This document shows, in pieces, positions 32,926 through 45,524 of a stretch of DNA of 64,000 bases. Source of the DNA: Oxytricha trifallax (Eukaryota; Ciliophora; Spirotrichea; Sporadotrichida; Oxytrichidae). Numbering within the stretch: position 1 is the stretch's first letter; each line of letters begins with the position of its first letter. Where the stretch lies: NCBI GenBank assembly GCA_000711775.1, contig ARYC01000361.1:1-64000 (forward strand), written 5' to 3'. A program made the position numbers and the translations under genes. The notes under the pieces were generated by a model, which saw only the letters and a list, made by a program, of their open reading frames with translations, did no database searches and was not told where the DNA came from.

Positions 32926-35374
32926 TCACTTCTTCTTTTTGCCTTTCTTTCCCTTCTTCTTCTTTTTAAGTTTTGGGGCAGGATGGGGCACTGCAGTTGT
33001 CCATAATTACTTAAATTAAGGTCTTATATTTAGTACAATTCTGTTGCTTTTTGTGATGTTTCTAGCAGCCTATAAATAATTAGATAAATTGTTGAAACTT
33101 ACTGTCATTCTAGATTAATTCTAATATACTTAAAAAAAATTTGAATGATTTTTAATATGAATTGTTCTTTCATGTGATGGTCCGAGTTCACATTCCAAGA
33201 TTGCGTTAGCTAACTCAAAATAAGCTTGGCATTCTTGATTTCTTTCGAGCATATACATACAACACCCTAAATTGTTATAGACTGTAGCTGTGTCAACTGT
33301 GTCTCCTCCCAGTTAAAAAAAAAAGAATTAAAATCTCAGTCTCTCTTCTCTTATTTCCCTGGCTTGCATGTAACATCTCAAAGCCCAAGCAGGTTCATCC
33401 ATATGATACATTACACTTCCTAATCCGCAGAACGGGAAAGCTTTATCTGGGTGATTGTAAACTAAATTAATGTTTTTGGCTCTCATATAGCAGCTCAATG
33501 CAATATCGTCTTTGCCACAGGATTCGTAAACTGAACCTAGAGACATTTCAAAGAAAAGTTCCAATTCATTTCTTAGCTTAGCTACATTCAAAACTTGTCT
33601 CCATTAAACTCTGGCTTCTTCGAAGGAATGAACAGCCATCTCATAGTGGCCGGAGTTTTGGTAAACTATTGCTGATTCAATTAGTGTAGCTATTTCATGA
33701 GGGGCCTCTGGTGGGAAGAATACCTCCTTGATTAAGCATGGGGCGACTCCTGAGTTGCAGTGCTCACCTCTAATGTTGTTAGGGAATATTAAAAAAATAA
33801 TCGAAATACATTAAAAATACATTGTCAATCATGTCTTTCCTAGCATTGCGAATTAAATCAAGAGTTACTGGTTCTGGTTTAACTGGAGCATCAGCCCATT
33901 TAGTAGGTTTGGGAGGTGGCTCATCCTTCTTTCTTTGAGGTGGCTTTTTAACTTACTTCTTCTTTTTCTTCTTGTCATTTTCATCTTCTGGCTTTGGCAT
34001 GTGCTTACCAAACAGAATTCTTGGGAGTTTATAAGGTCTAGGGTTAACCTAATCAACTTATGGCTTTGAGGGAATTGAAGGAAGTAATCCATCGAGCTCA
34101 TTAAGTATATGATCATAGTCAATTATGAAATCTTTTTCTTCCTCAGCCTTCTTTGCCAGGAAATCTTAGAAAAGTTTTTATTATTCATCTATCTCTCCCT
34201 CTGACTCCCAATCTTCATCTCCTTCTTCATCTGAAAATATATCCTCCTCATCAGATCCCCCATGACCAGAGTATAGTAGTTTCTTAGTTACATCATCATA
34301 ATTTAATGGAGTCTTTGCTAATGATTGAGATTTATGGAAACTCAACTTTTCAACAAAGAAGTCACTGAGCTTACCAGCTATATTATCTGAAGTGTTGACA
34401 CAATTGCAAGCAATTCTGCCAATTACAAAAATAAATTCGTGAAACAGTAAACCAGGCTCTCCCTCCTTAGGTTCGCATTAAGTTGTTTAATAATTTTTAT
34501 CTGATTCGTAGGTTCTAATGATTTCATGATTCTCCTCAAAGAACGAATACTCCTCACCAGTCATTGGTGGAATAGTAGCTTTCATAAGTTCTTCCAGGAA
34601 CTCTACGTTAAGCATATGTGGAATCAAGAATTTTATTCTTGCTAGCTTAAGGAAACACCTGCAAATCAGCGTTAAACTTTTCTCTTCAATATCTCTCCAG
34701 CTTAATATTCGCTTGCCTGCATTGAAGTTAGGATGGATGAAGTTTGTGAAGAGTTGTTTCAGCTAATCCAGATAGTTTAAATACACTATAATTGCCTCTT
34801 CTGAAAGTATTTCCATCGTGTCGTCGTCCATCTTTGGCACTCTGCCTCCAATTACTAAAAACAATGTTTAAGAATTCATTCATTTAAGTTTTTGCTCACA
34901 ATTGGCAATTGAAATGTTTTCTAAGAAATCGATAACTTACATCTCATATCACTAGTCATAATTTAGTCAACTAACATCTGCGAGAACATAGCCTCAAATG
35001 GATTTTCTTCATGCCCAAAGAGTGCCTTACTTAACAAAACTATGGCATAGTAGAACTTAGTATTATCTAAGAACACATTCTCTGGTCCACAAGCTTCTTT
35101 GAAAGCGGTGTAGAAGATTTCAATGCCATGTTTGTTAGATATCATATTAAATATTGTACAAATTATATAATGTTAATATTTCTTTCAATAGCTAGTAGGA
35201 AGAATTAAGTAATGTTCATTAACCCATCCTAATTTATTTCATTAATAGACAGAATAAAAATATTTAACTAGATTGATTTTTGTATTGAAATCTTACCTCA
35301 TCGCACTTGGTTTAATAGAGTTAATCGAGACGAGCTTCTTCAGTTTTCCTGAGAATAATACTGTGCTCTGCCAT
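32926..35374 (-). CDS. tetratricopeptide-repeat protein, candidate ciliary
   Basis: Three IESs and introns 33070-33102, 34855-34940 and 35182-35296 removed, 695 codons remain exactly. N-terminal half is helical without a recognised domain, followed by an acidic linker (about 34,150-34,260) and a K-rich segment. The C-terminal third has TPR-like helical pairs: ATLIESAIVYQNSGHYEMAVHSFEEA, LFFEMSLGSVYESCGKDDIALSCYMRA, PFCGLGSVMYHMDEPAWALRCYMQA and TATVYNNLGCCMYMLERNQECQAYFELA. It ends in a poly-Lys tail (KKKKKGKKGKKKK). TPR arrays are scaffolds; a ciliary role is only a guess from similar ciliate proteins. Confidence 0.75.
33108..33164. other. IES, 57 bp
   Basis: Pointer ttct on the + strand (33108-33111, 33165-33168). 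Joins GPSHER to MTAARNITKSNR after the adjoining intron is spliced. Confidence 0.8.
33310..33336. other. IES, 27 bp, in frame and stop-free
   Basis: Pointer cagt on the + strand (33310-33313, 33337-33340). Removal joins AREIREERL to GGDTVDTATVYNN. It contains a run of ten A and is a multiple of three without TGA, so only the low-complexity residues it would add (RFQFFFFQL) betray it. Confidence 0.7.
33776..33821. other. IES, 46 bp
   Basis: Pointer ttgt on the + strand (33776-33779, 33822-33825). Joins ARKDMIDN to IRGEHCNSGVAP in the TPR gene. Confidence 0.82.
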
Positions 35375-35653
35375 TTTATTTATATTATTTTATCTATAAA
35401 TGCAACGGCAATTTAAATTAAATATATTATCAATCAAAATTATTAAGATTCAAACTTCTTTTGAACATCAAATTTTAATATTTACATTATTTTCACTAAT
35501 TTTCAATGACATTTAGCTAAACTGAAATAATAGATATAAAACTGAGACTATTTTTGGGTTATATTTTATATTTAAAGATTTTAATTTATTCCCTTGACAA
35601 GAATATCCTTTAAATATTTAATAATTGAAAAAGTGTTTGTGTAAATGTTTACT

Positions 35654-36540
35654 TCAAATAAAGTTTAAATTATGAGCTTGAATTACATATTATCCTGATT
35701 TAATGGTTATTATATATATATTTTTTAGGTTGAAATTGAGTCTCAAAGTTTGTTATAAAGTCAGAAAACCTTTGAATTATAGAAATTCAACATTTTAATG
35801 GCTAGAACATTCGTTTAATTTAATGATTTATATCTGGATTGACTTATAAATTTTATAATTCTTTTTTATGAAATAAAACTTTGCTTAAATTAAGGTAAAA
35901 CATTATATAATTTGATCTTATTCTTTTAATATATTATTAGAGGATTTATACTGATCAGACTTTTCTTTCTTATCCGCGTAAGTAAGTGCCACTCTAGATT
36001 AATATTTATGATCGTAGTGTTTTCGCAGTTTCAAGTGAGAAACCTCAATTTCTTTGTCCTCCATATCCTATATACACACATTTATAAACTTGATTTGAGA
36101 TAACTTACAACTAATTTGTAGGCATTAAAGCCATTAATGTTAGTTGCCATATGATCCCTCCAATATTTCTCTCTTGAGTTTGAAGCTATTCTCTTATGTG
36201 ACAACTGATACTGTTCAACTTGCTCACATGCTATAATCCCATAGGGAGTGCTAAGTTGATCCAAGTAATTAGAAATAGTTAAACTACTGTATCTTTCATT
36301 CCATCGATTGCGTTCTTAACTCTTGGCATGCTTTTCTTGTTCTGTTTCTTCCTTCTTTACTGGGATGATTTCAACTAGTTAACTCAAATTACTGTAGTAG
36401 TCAGGTGTCTCAATCACGTTTTGCATTAATCTTTTTAGGGAATCGTACCGCTGTTAAGATTTGGCTTCGTGACGGAGGAGAACTTCCTTGGCGTTGGAAT
36501 ACTTGTGAGGGGTGTTCTTCACACTAGTTTTGAATAGCAT
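35654..36540 (-). CDS. hypothetical protein
   Basis: Starts MLFKTSVKNTPHKYSNAKEVLLRHE; one intron at 36068-36108 (GTAAGT..TATAG) gives a frame of 282 codons. The first ~200 residues look like real coding (charged, helical, with YWRDHMATNINGFNAYKL). After about 35,940 the composition becomes AT-rich and repetitive, so the true 3' end may be earlier or an unrecognised IES may be present. No known domain. Confidence 0.55.
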
Positions 36541-36897
36541 TTTACTCACATCATTTCATATTAAATATAGTGGAACTAAAGTAGTATAGGGGGGAAACTT
36601 AAATACAGAAAGTTATCATTCTTTTTTTGAAGTGAATGGAGATTAGCTGCACTTGCATATTTAGAGAGAGTGCTTGGGATTTTGGCTCTTGTTTATGATT
36701 GCATTATTGAGTACTTTTTAAAAGAATTTGAAGCATTATAATTTTGCATTCTCATAATTATAAAAAAAGAGCGTTCTTTTTTGGAGTGTGATAATGTGTA
36801 TTTGCCACAGACTGTATCTTACTAAATGGCATGGTCATGGGTGATTTATTTAAACTTTCAAGCACTCTCTATCTAGTCAAGTTTGATCTATCCTTGC
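36541..36897. other. intergenic, nothing firm
   Basis: AT-rich spacer. A short gggggg-aaact stretch near 36,590 resembles the tips of the G-run elements at 45,116 and 55,951 but has no partner nearby. Confidence 0.4.
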
Positions 36898-37899
36898 TCA
36901 CTTACAACGAGTGATAATGAGTATGATGCTATTAAACATTAATAAACCATTTCCATGATTAGTACACTCTATATAAACAATAAAATACTAATTGCAATAT
37001 TAAGTTGACTAGTCCAGTTAACTAGCTGTGCTTAAATTGACATCATTATTATTCTGGTTTATTATTTTATTGCTGTAGTAACTCTCGTAAGCCAGTTTCT
37101 TGGTGTGAATATTATGTGTCTGATAACTATTTAGTCTTGTCTTTTGATTTTACTGGAATTTATCGCAATCTTCCTCTTCATCCAAATTTTCCTCCCCTTC
37201 CACAGTCAAAATCGTCTCCATTTTTTGGTTATTTAGGGTCTCATCTGCTTTTTATTTCAGCCCTTTTTTATTTGCAAAGGAATACTGATTGGTTTTCAAT
37301 AATACTGCTCTGTTAATGTTAATACATTAAAAAATAGATGCACATATAATTTTAAAATATAAAATTTCTTTAGAGCTGTGATAGTAATTATTATAAACGA
37401 ATGATTATTGTATGGAGAAAATAAATCTGGGGATTTTAGGGTAATGTTTTATTGGTTGTGGACCTCTTCATTAATATCAATTTCCAGGTCAGCAAAATTA
37501 AAGCTATCTGCATAAGCCATGTTTTCCATTTACTTTGGCATATTTCTTAATTTGCTATTATGAGTTTTCTGTTTTTGACTTTGCTATTTTTCCTCACCAT
37601 ATTTCTATATCTCCGAATTAATGCTCCCACTAATAAATTTTATTATTTATAATCACTTTTTCAATGAATATAATTAATATAGATGCTCTCCAAAATTGCG
37701 GTTTAATCAGGTTTTCTCTGGTCAGGAGGATTGAACATGTTTTTCCTGGCTCTCTTTTAATTGATCATTGAGTTTCTATTCTGACCTTCAGTATCACTTG
37801 AGGTTTTCAGGGCAGATATATAAAAATATGATAAATTCATAGAATAGATATTGAGGACTGAGAGCTAGAGTTTTTTAGACTTCCTCTTATATTTTTCAT
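36898..37899 (-). CDS. hypothetical Q/N-rich protein, 3' end uncertain
   Basis: From ATG 37899 (MKNIRGSLKNSSSQSSIS) through two well-supported IESs to a Lys/Gln/Asn-rich protein (for example MFNPPDQRKPDQTAILESI). A further coding block lies at about 36,990-37,300 (LKTNQYSFANKKGLKQKADETL). The junction between 37,310 and 37,440 is not resolved, and the stop at 36898 is only the first TGA in frame. No domain recognised. Confidence 0.5.
37621..37682. other. IES, 62 bp
   Basis: Pointer atgctc on the + strand (37621-37626, 37683-37688). Joins DQTAILES to INSEIQKYGEEK. Confidence 0.8.
37814..37845. other. IES, 32 bp
   Basis: Pointer agatat on the + strand (37814-37819, 37846-37851). Joins SSQSSIS to ALKTSSDTEGQN. 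Confidence 0.8.
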
Positions 37900-38239
37900 T
37901 AAATTATTTAAGCAAAGACTCCTAAAATAAAATTAATAAACCCATTTAGACAAGATATTACTAGTATTTAAAGAAATATATAATAATATAATTTAAGTTA
38001 GAAAGTCGAGTAAATTTCTAGTTTTAGTAATTTAATAATAAAATATAAATCTATTTATAATTATTAACTAGATAAATAAAAAATTGATTTTATATTGCTT
38101 ACACAATGAAATTTTAAATAAATTTTTCATTAATCCTGATCTTTTTATTTTCTCTAACTTTTTATGCTAGTATAAATACATTAACATAAAATGATTTTGT
38201 AATAATATTAATCATCTAATTATAGTATTTTATTCAATA
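37900..38239. other. spacer between divergent genes
   Basis: AT-rich 340 bp between two divergent starts. A TTTTAG just upstream of 37,899 on the minus strand could be a 3' splice site of an upstream exon of the minus gene; otherwise nothing seen. Confidence 0.4.
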
Positions 38240-41200
38240 ATGAGTTTAACACTTCATTCTATGAATTTGAATCCAGATTCTCAATCCCTTTCTAGTAATG
38301 TTCTAACACGCAGTAATTTTAATAAACGCTCTGATAAAATAAATCTGAATAATGTAAACAGTAATTTAAGAAAAAGTTAAGTATATTCAACTACTGCTAG
38401 AACCTCGTAAAACACATATTATGGCAATAATAACTATAAGAATATCTAAAATGTACAAATAAAGACATGATAGAATGCTTTAAATTCTGATAAGATATTA
38501 TATATTTTATAATATTATATAGAATGCTGGATAGAGGATGTTACAAGGTATAAAAATAACGAATAATAGCATGAAATCACAGGCTTTTTAAAATAGCAAA
38601 GATGCTACAGCTATCTACAGATAAAATGGAAACTTCTCAAATTCTTAAACTATAATTAAATTTCATTTTATTAGAATATTTCTCCAATTTATTTTGAAAT
38701 TTATCAATTAATGAAGAACCTGAACTATTACAAAACTAATGTGCAATAACTAGATGTAAACATGAAAAATCTACTATAGTTTAAATATAAATTTTAATAG
38801 TTTTGATTTTATTATAATCATTAAGAAACCATAATAGCAAAAATATCCATTTCTATTTGATGACTATAACTACAGCAGCCGTCTTTCTCACTCATTTGAT
38901 AATAGATCATCATTGCATTTTATCAATCGAGGTAAATTGTATAAAGACGAATCTACAGATCCAAATTCAAGAGCTGCCACTAGAGCAGGTTATGTAGAAA
39001 GTGTTCAAAAGAGAAACATGTAACAGCTCCAAGATATATAGCATAGTTTAACCTTTAAGTTAATGTATTTTATCTGCTTATATAAAGCATACTAGTTTTA
39101 AAAATGAGTCAACAGAGACACAGACAGACCTGCACAAGTTCTAAAATTCTTAAGATAATACTCAAATAGTAGACATGAATTCCCAACAAATAAAAGATTT
39201 CTTTTCCGGTATCCATACTAAACAACTTAGTGAAGACAACATAGATTTGCTTAAGGTTTAAGATTAAAAGGAAGATCCAATTAATAATGAGATATAAATC
39301 AAAGAACCACCTGAGATACCATAGATATAAGATGGAATAGAGTCACCAATAAAAAATTATATCAAGTCCCCAACTAGATAGGAAAGACTCAAATTCAATT
39401 TGTCACCTAATTATAATCTTAATAAAGTCATAGTAAGTAGAGCAGCAAATAATAAAAGTGTAAGTAAAAATGCCATTCATGTCATTTAATCTCTTATAAC
39501 TGTTAAAATTTATTATATTCATAATGAATTGTATTATAACAAGGATTTACATGATACTACACAAAATCTAAATAAAGTTGGTGATTAAAATCACTTGAAA
39601 ATTATATAATAATAGTTATTCATAAAGAGGAATAATTTTTCAAGGAGATTTATAGCTCGAATTGGTAAGTAAAAGTATAAATTTTATAAAATTACGACTA
39701 TACTTTTGATAGATTTATTAGTAAATAGTGATATGACAAATTAATTGTCTATATATTTTAGGTCACCACTTGATAACTCAACAACTTAGCCAGCCAACAA
39801 CAATGCTAAAATCAGAATTTGAGTTAACAAACAATTCCTAATAGTTAAATGATCCCTCTCATGGATTTAGTTACACAAATAGATTATTCAATTAAAATTT
39901 ATAAAACGATTACATGACTACAAATCATAACTAGACTTTTCATGAGAGTTACAGCATAGGTTCCAAAGTGAACAGATAAAATATACAATATTGTTCAGGT
40001 TAGGATTATTCAAGATTGAATTTGATTAATTAATAGTAATTATTACAAACTGATAGTTTGAATATTACAGCAAGGATTTTGATATTTGAATGTTTATTAT
40101 TATTAATCATAAATAAGAGATACCTAAGGCTGTTCAACAAAGTATGAATCTTTTGTTTGTAAAAGGTTAATATTTAAAAGTATACATTGAACAATTTTTA
40201 TTGAAAATATTGAATATTAAAGCATGGTACAAAAATCAGAATTAGATTGACATATAATTTCAAAAAAGCATTTATTGCATATTTTATTAAATTGAATAAT
40301 TATTAATTGTAAGTTAAGCCATTTTCTTTTTACTTTTTATCTTGGAAAATATTTTTTTATCTATAACAGTTTTTCCCATAAAAATTATAACAATCATTCT
40401 AGAATTCCTACAGCTCTCTAGCTTAATGATCAATTTAACATTAGTTAGAACATTGATGTAAAACTGCTTATGAAAAAATTGCAATAAAAACGCTAATAAC
40501 TTTTGCTTATATCAAATCAAAATACAAGAGCTGGGGTTATGACTTCACGACAGTCAAATCGATTTAACATTTACAACTCAAAATCCTTGAATTAGTCTTA
40601 GCAACTATATTACTAGCATGAATAGGGAATAAATGCATAAATTCATCAATTTCATAGGCCTTAAAATTCCCAATAAATTAGGATAAACACTTCTTATAGT
40701 AATAAATTCTCAATAAATCAAAAACATATAGAGCAAGAATCATTAATGATTAAAAAATCTGAGATTAAAGAGAGAGACTACATGCCACCAGAATCCCTAT
40801 AAAAACTAAACTCGGACTTATTCCAGCAGCTCTAGAATAACCAAATTGCCCACAACTACAATTCAGCTAAACATTAAAAATCTCTGAGAGAAAACCTTCA
40901 AAGAATGAACAGCATTAAAAACAAAAACAGTTGTGGAATCCAGCAGCGACTTATTGTGAGAAAAAGTGTATTGAATAAGTATCTTTAAAACGAAGAGAAT
41001 CAGTATGAAAACAATTTTTAGGAAAATAATACAACTACGAAGGGTGCCAGGTCTTTGGCATAAAGTTCCAGAAGAATTTCGTAAAGTAATATACAACCAT
41101 AGTAAACTGTGCTGTCAACAGATCGGTCATAAGATACTGATAAATTTGAAAGTCGTTTGCAGAGGTTTTAGAGTAGTGGGGGTGTGAGCCTGAAGGATGA

Positions 41201-41264
41201 CCAGAGTTAATTAATTAGTTTGTAAAAGCCTGAAATAGAAGAAGTAAAAGTCAAGTAATAATGA
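38240..41264 (+). CDS. large Q/N/S-rich hypothetical protein
   Basis: Three IESs plus introns 38453-38522, 38779-38825, 39460-39543 and 39665-39761 removed leave exactly 766 codons. The product (765 aa) is rich in Gln, Asn and Ser throughout with short charged helices, such as FQQLQNNQIAHNYNSAKHQKSLRENLQRMNS, and has no recognised domain or membrane segment. Prion-like composition suggests a disordered or assembly-prone protein. The exact divisibility and strong pointers make the gene model reliable even though its function is unknown. Confidence 0.7.
38637..38703. other. IES, 67 bp
   Basis: Pointer tcaa (38637-38640, 38704-38707). Joins RQNGNFS to INEEPELLQNQ. Confidence 0.78.
39044..39092. 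other. IES, 49 bp
   Basis: Pointer tagttt (39044-39049, 39093-39098). Joins QLQDIQHS to FKNESTETQTD. Confidence 0.83.
40055..40367. other. IES, 313 bp
   Basis: Pointer agttt (40055-40059, 40368-40372). Joins QQLLQTDS to FSHKNYNNHSR. AT-rich, nothing recognised inside. Confidence 0.8.
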
Positions 41265-41385
41265 ACAGTTAAATGAATTTTTATGAAATTAATTAAAACT
41301 ATGATTTGAATGAATATATAAGCTTATATCTTAATTTAATGAGTTAATTTTATTTTGATATAATTACCTTATTTTTATAATTTTA

Positions 41386-44300
41386 ATGTCATCATCTTCA
41401 GCTCTAAATAACTTCAGTGGGGGCGGCCACATGTAAACAATTCTGACCTAGCATTCCGATTCCCTCTAAGATTAAAACGGAGGTGGCCCCTCAAATTTAA
41501 GCAATACCTCGATTGAAGATTAGTTATAAGCAGAACGATTGCTGGAAGAAAACCTTAAGTTAGCCAGAAAATTGAAGGATTTAGAGAGCTAATTATTGAG
41601 GCAAAGTGCAATGAATCAAAGTGACACCTAAAATAATACTTCCAGTGGGTTTGAGTTGCCCAGTGAATTCAAGAATCGATGGGAGATACTAGTCAAGGAT
41701 TTGATTATGGATGCATTCGGAGACTTCTTTGATTATTGCTAGAATAACTATATTAAATGTAATTATTAAAGAGCATAAAATCCATTGATTCTGCAATAGA
41801 TTAACATACTTATTGCTCTGGTTTAATTTTCATTTTCTTCAGTGAAAATAGTAATTAATGATGCTCTTAATGAAAAATTTAATAATGTCATACAACTCTT
41901 TAATCTGAAAACTAATGATAAAACTCAAGAAGATTTTTGTAATTAGTTAGTAATTTAACTAAAAGTTTAAATAATATCCTATTGTATATGAACCATAAAA
42001 AACAATGAATTATTAAGAATTAAACTATTGTTCTAAACTTTAATAAAAGCATTCATAACTCTGTATTTTAATTTAAATATTTATTAGTAGAAGATCTATA
42101 AGTTTTATTAAAGCCTTTTCTTAAGAATAACTACAAAGAAATTTTCAATGATGAAAGTTTAAGTGAAAGGTTTCTCTATAAATTCAATGAATATCTGAAG
42201 AATGGATATTTCAATGACGATGAGCAATAGTAAATTTGTGACATGATTTCAGATAATAAAAAAGCAATAGAGTCTTACTTTAATCACGTGAAAGTGATAT
42301 GCCTCTATATGCAAATCAATGAACCCTAAATAGTGTTGTAAGATATTAAACTACCAAGAGATACATAGAGTAAAATGGATATTCAATTTATGGCTTTTCA
42401 CTCAGAATTATACTCTATAATCGATGGGTTTGAGAAAGAAGGCAGTCCATGCATAGTTGTGATAAATTAGCCTAAAATTGGAAATGGGTCATTCGCAGGA
42501 ATAAAACCAGCTACTATAGTGTTAAATAAAGTACCATAAGGTTATAATTAGAAGTTAGTTGATCACCAATAATAAGTTGAATAAAGCAGACATAGGTTAA
42601 TAGAGTAAGGCAATGATATTTTATCTAAAATAATCAATTTGTTTTCATATAATGTTTCTTTTTTATGAATGAGACAAAGATATGCTTATAGTTATAATTT
42701 TAACCTACCATATGGATTGTGACATATAAGAAATAATATAATCAGTCTAAAAGTGAAATTAGTATAGTATAAAAAAATTGTCAAGATAATCGCTTTTCAT
42801 TACTTGTATTATCAAATTATTTACAGAATTTACTACTTTTTATCAAAGTAATTTGATTGTTTTGCTATATTTATAATATTTGAGAACAAATTCCTTTCTT
42901 TTAAATTCAATACTTTATAAAAAATCAATTTCTTATTCTAAAAACTAACTAAATATATTATCTAAAAGCAACAGCTATGTTGACACTTCCTCGAGAATCT
43001 ATAAGGAGATAATCTAAACCCCTAGATAGTCAGACAATAAAACCTTTGTGATTAACCTTGAAAACCAGAGGAAGCATATTTAACTTTAAAATCAGCCTCC
43101 ATCTGTTATTTTAACAATTGAGAGACTTCCAAAGATTCATGGGGAATCATAAAATAACATATAAATCAATCACATTATTTATAAATTACAAAAGAATTAT
43201 AAAAGTTTTAATATAAAATGATCTGGCATAATTCAACATAACTTTATAAGAAAAAAAGAGTTAGGTTGAATCATAAATGCTAAAGTAATTTTACCTGAAT
43301 GATACTTAAACCTTCGAAAATTTAATTTAATTTTTTTAATATCATAATTAGTTATAATTTTGCGAAATTAGTATACAATAGGTATCTCTGATTTAAGTTA
43401 CCTTATTTTAAGAGTATGTTTTATAATACATATTTTATTAAGCTTTTTAAAATATACTAAGTATTTGTTAAAACAAAAATTCTCTAAAGAAGTAGAAGGA
43501 ATATTTACATCATTAAAATAAAAATAATAAAAATTTTTGCTTACTAAATAATTTATAGATTAATTTTTTTGTCTTTACACTAAATAATAAGTTGTTTTTT
43601 GTAATTTAAGTATTTTAATAATGCTATGATTTAAACTCTATGTTAATTCTCTTTAGTTAAATAAAAGATTTTAATTTTCAATAATTTACTATCGATAATG
43701 AAGAATCTGATGAAAGCATAAGCAGAGACATAAATTTAACAGAAGCAGACATTTTAAATGACCTTGACTATAACAAAATTAACAACTCTAAAAATTTGGA
43801 GCTTCAGAAGACTCCTGTTCAAGACGTTGACAATTCTAAAATTCTAAGTGCTCTTAGCGACTATAGCCCTATTTTTTAAGATAAGTAAAGATAAAAAGTT
43901 GAGAAACCATCAACTGGTTTATCTAGAAATAACTCGTAGAACAACAATCACAGTTTTTGCTAAGAGACAAACAGAAGTTTCGAAAATATCTATCATAATT
44001 AGGTTAGTACTACTAAGAACTCCATGAAAAAGCAGTTACGTAAACACAAAAATCAAAGCTTATATGAAAACTTATCTCATCTTGAGAAAGGCAATTTCTA
44101 AGGAAGCAGGTTTATACAGTGTTCATTGAATTTCTAAAAGTTTTTAAGAAATTAGACTTCTAATTCACCAAATCCAAAAGCTTAACCCTAGATCAAGCAT
44201 GCTGAAATCATTCACTAAACTATGAACTCTTAAAAGAAAGTATAACAAACTCCTTAAACTACAGCTGTTTCAAGACTTTAGAATAACTCTTAACGTAATG

Positions 44301-45048
44301 AGACTTCAAATGAGCGAAAACATGAAAGATCTATTGTTTAATCTAATCACTACCAAAAGAAAAACACTATGAAGGATTAGAAGAATTATGATAGTTAAGG
44401 AGGCGTAAAAACTAACAATAACATGAGAGGTATGGATCTTTCTATTGCTAAAAAACGTAGAGATACCTTGAATGCGGTTTCAAATGCATTTAATCATCAT
44501 TAATAACCAGAAAAAAAGAAGCCAAGCTATTAGTAGTAGCTCATCAATAAGCAAAAGAAAGATCAAAGCCAAAATTGCTAAGATAGCATGACATCTTAAA
44601 AAGAGAAGCAATAGAAATGCAAAACAAGAGTTGAGAATATCAGTGTTAGTAGATATAGTAAGGCACAACATAGTTAAGTGGATAAAAGAAAGCCTTCACC
44701 AATTTAAGAGAGAATTCTAAAATTTATAATTTTATTTTTCTCTTTATTCTAAAATAAGGTTCAGTATTGAAGCGTAAGCCCTCTGTCAACCCTATAAGTT
44801 CAAAAACTATCTTGAAAAAAGAAAATGATATGAGCCAGACTCTTGACAATAGAGTGCCTTCATCACAATAGATAAATGGTTTAAATAGTTGTACGAATAT
44901 TATGTTACAAAACAGCTCATTTAACGTTACATCATCTAGATAGTCAAGTAATATACTAAATTCACATAGTATGAACATGAATCAAAGTCATTCATAGATA
45001 CATAGCCCCAGGGGAGGATTCAAGGTTCAAAGTAAGCGACTTTAATGA
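41386..45048 (+). CDS. hypothetical protein with N-terminal coiled coil and Q/N/K-rich C-terminus
   Basis: Four IESs removed leave exactly 858 codons. Residues ~50-85 are coiled coil (EDQLQAERLLEENLKLARKLKDLESQ). A helical region follows (FKNRWEILVKDLIMDAFGDFFDYC ... ALNEKFNNVIQLFNL ... PFLQKNYKEIFNDESLSERFLYKFNEYLK) that looks like a folded domain I do not recognise. The C-terminal half is basic and Q/N/S-rich. A possible extra intron (GTAAGC..CCAG, 45031-45075) would extend the frame past the first TGA at 45046 and across the G-run element at 45116-45509. Confidence 0.7.
41928..42088. other. IES, 161 bp
   Basis: Pointer agaagat (41928-41934, 42089-42095). Joins TNDKTQED to LQVLLKPFLKNN. 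Confidence 0.87.
42621..42957. other. IES, 337 bp
   Basis: Pointer ttatctaaaa (42621-42630, 42958-42967), 10 bp. Joins QGNDILSK to SNSYVDTSSRI. Confidence 0.88.
43144..43702. other. IES, 559 bp
   Basis: Pointer gaatc (43144-43148, 43703-43707). Joins RLPKIHGES to DESISRDINLTE and unites what would otherwise look like two genes. AT-rich, no element-like structure seen. Confidence 0.8.
44714..44745. other. IES, 32 bp
   Basis: Pointer attctaaaat (44714-44723, 44746-44755), 10 bp. Joins SPIQERILK to QGSVLKRKPS. Confidence 0.87.
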
Positions 45049-45115
45049 CTTAATATATTTTATTTATGTTTTCCAGAGAAATTTTCACAATCTTATCGTA
45101 TTGATTAGCAAGTTT

Positions 45116-45509
45116 GTGGGAAGTTTCCTGCCCCATACTTAAAAAATATGCAATTTTTTTAATTTCAAAGAATCTTTATAATTTATTATAATAAAGATAT
45201 TTTATTCTAGCTTCAAATATCATTTCTACCTTGATAATGAATTCACATTTTCATTAAAATAACATTAATTATTAATAAAAAATAAATATTTTTTAGCATT
45301 ATTTTTAATTTATAATTTAATAAAGAATAATTATGTACCTTGAAAATTATATATAAATAAAAGTTATTTAGTACATGGTAATAGTAAATGAAATTGGAAT
45401 TTATAAGTTTCTAATATTTTTATTGCCAAACAATATAAAATTTAATTCTGGGGGCAAGAAACTTCCGAAGGGGGGAAACTGTTTTGGGGTGAGAAACTTT
45501 CCCCCCCCC
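45116..45509. mobile_element. short element with G-run inverted termini (394 bp)
   Basis: Flanked by the direct repeat aagttt (45110-45115 and 45510-45515). The left tip (GTGGGAAGTTTCCTGCCCC) and the reverse complement of the right tip (a run of G followed by AAAGTTTCTCACCCC) are imperfect inverted repeats. They resemble the element at 55951-56426. An inner copy of the motif lies at 45450-45475. No coding capacity. Lies just beyond the stop of the upstream gene and just before the 3' end of the converging coiled-coil gene. Confidence 0.6.
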
Positions 45510-45524
45510 AAGTTTTAAAACATT

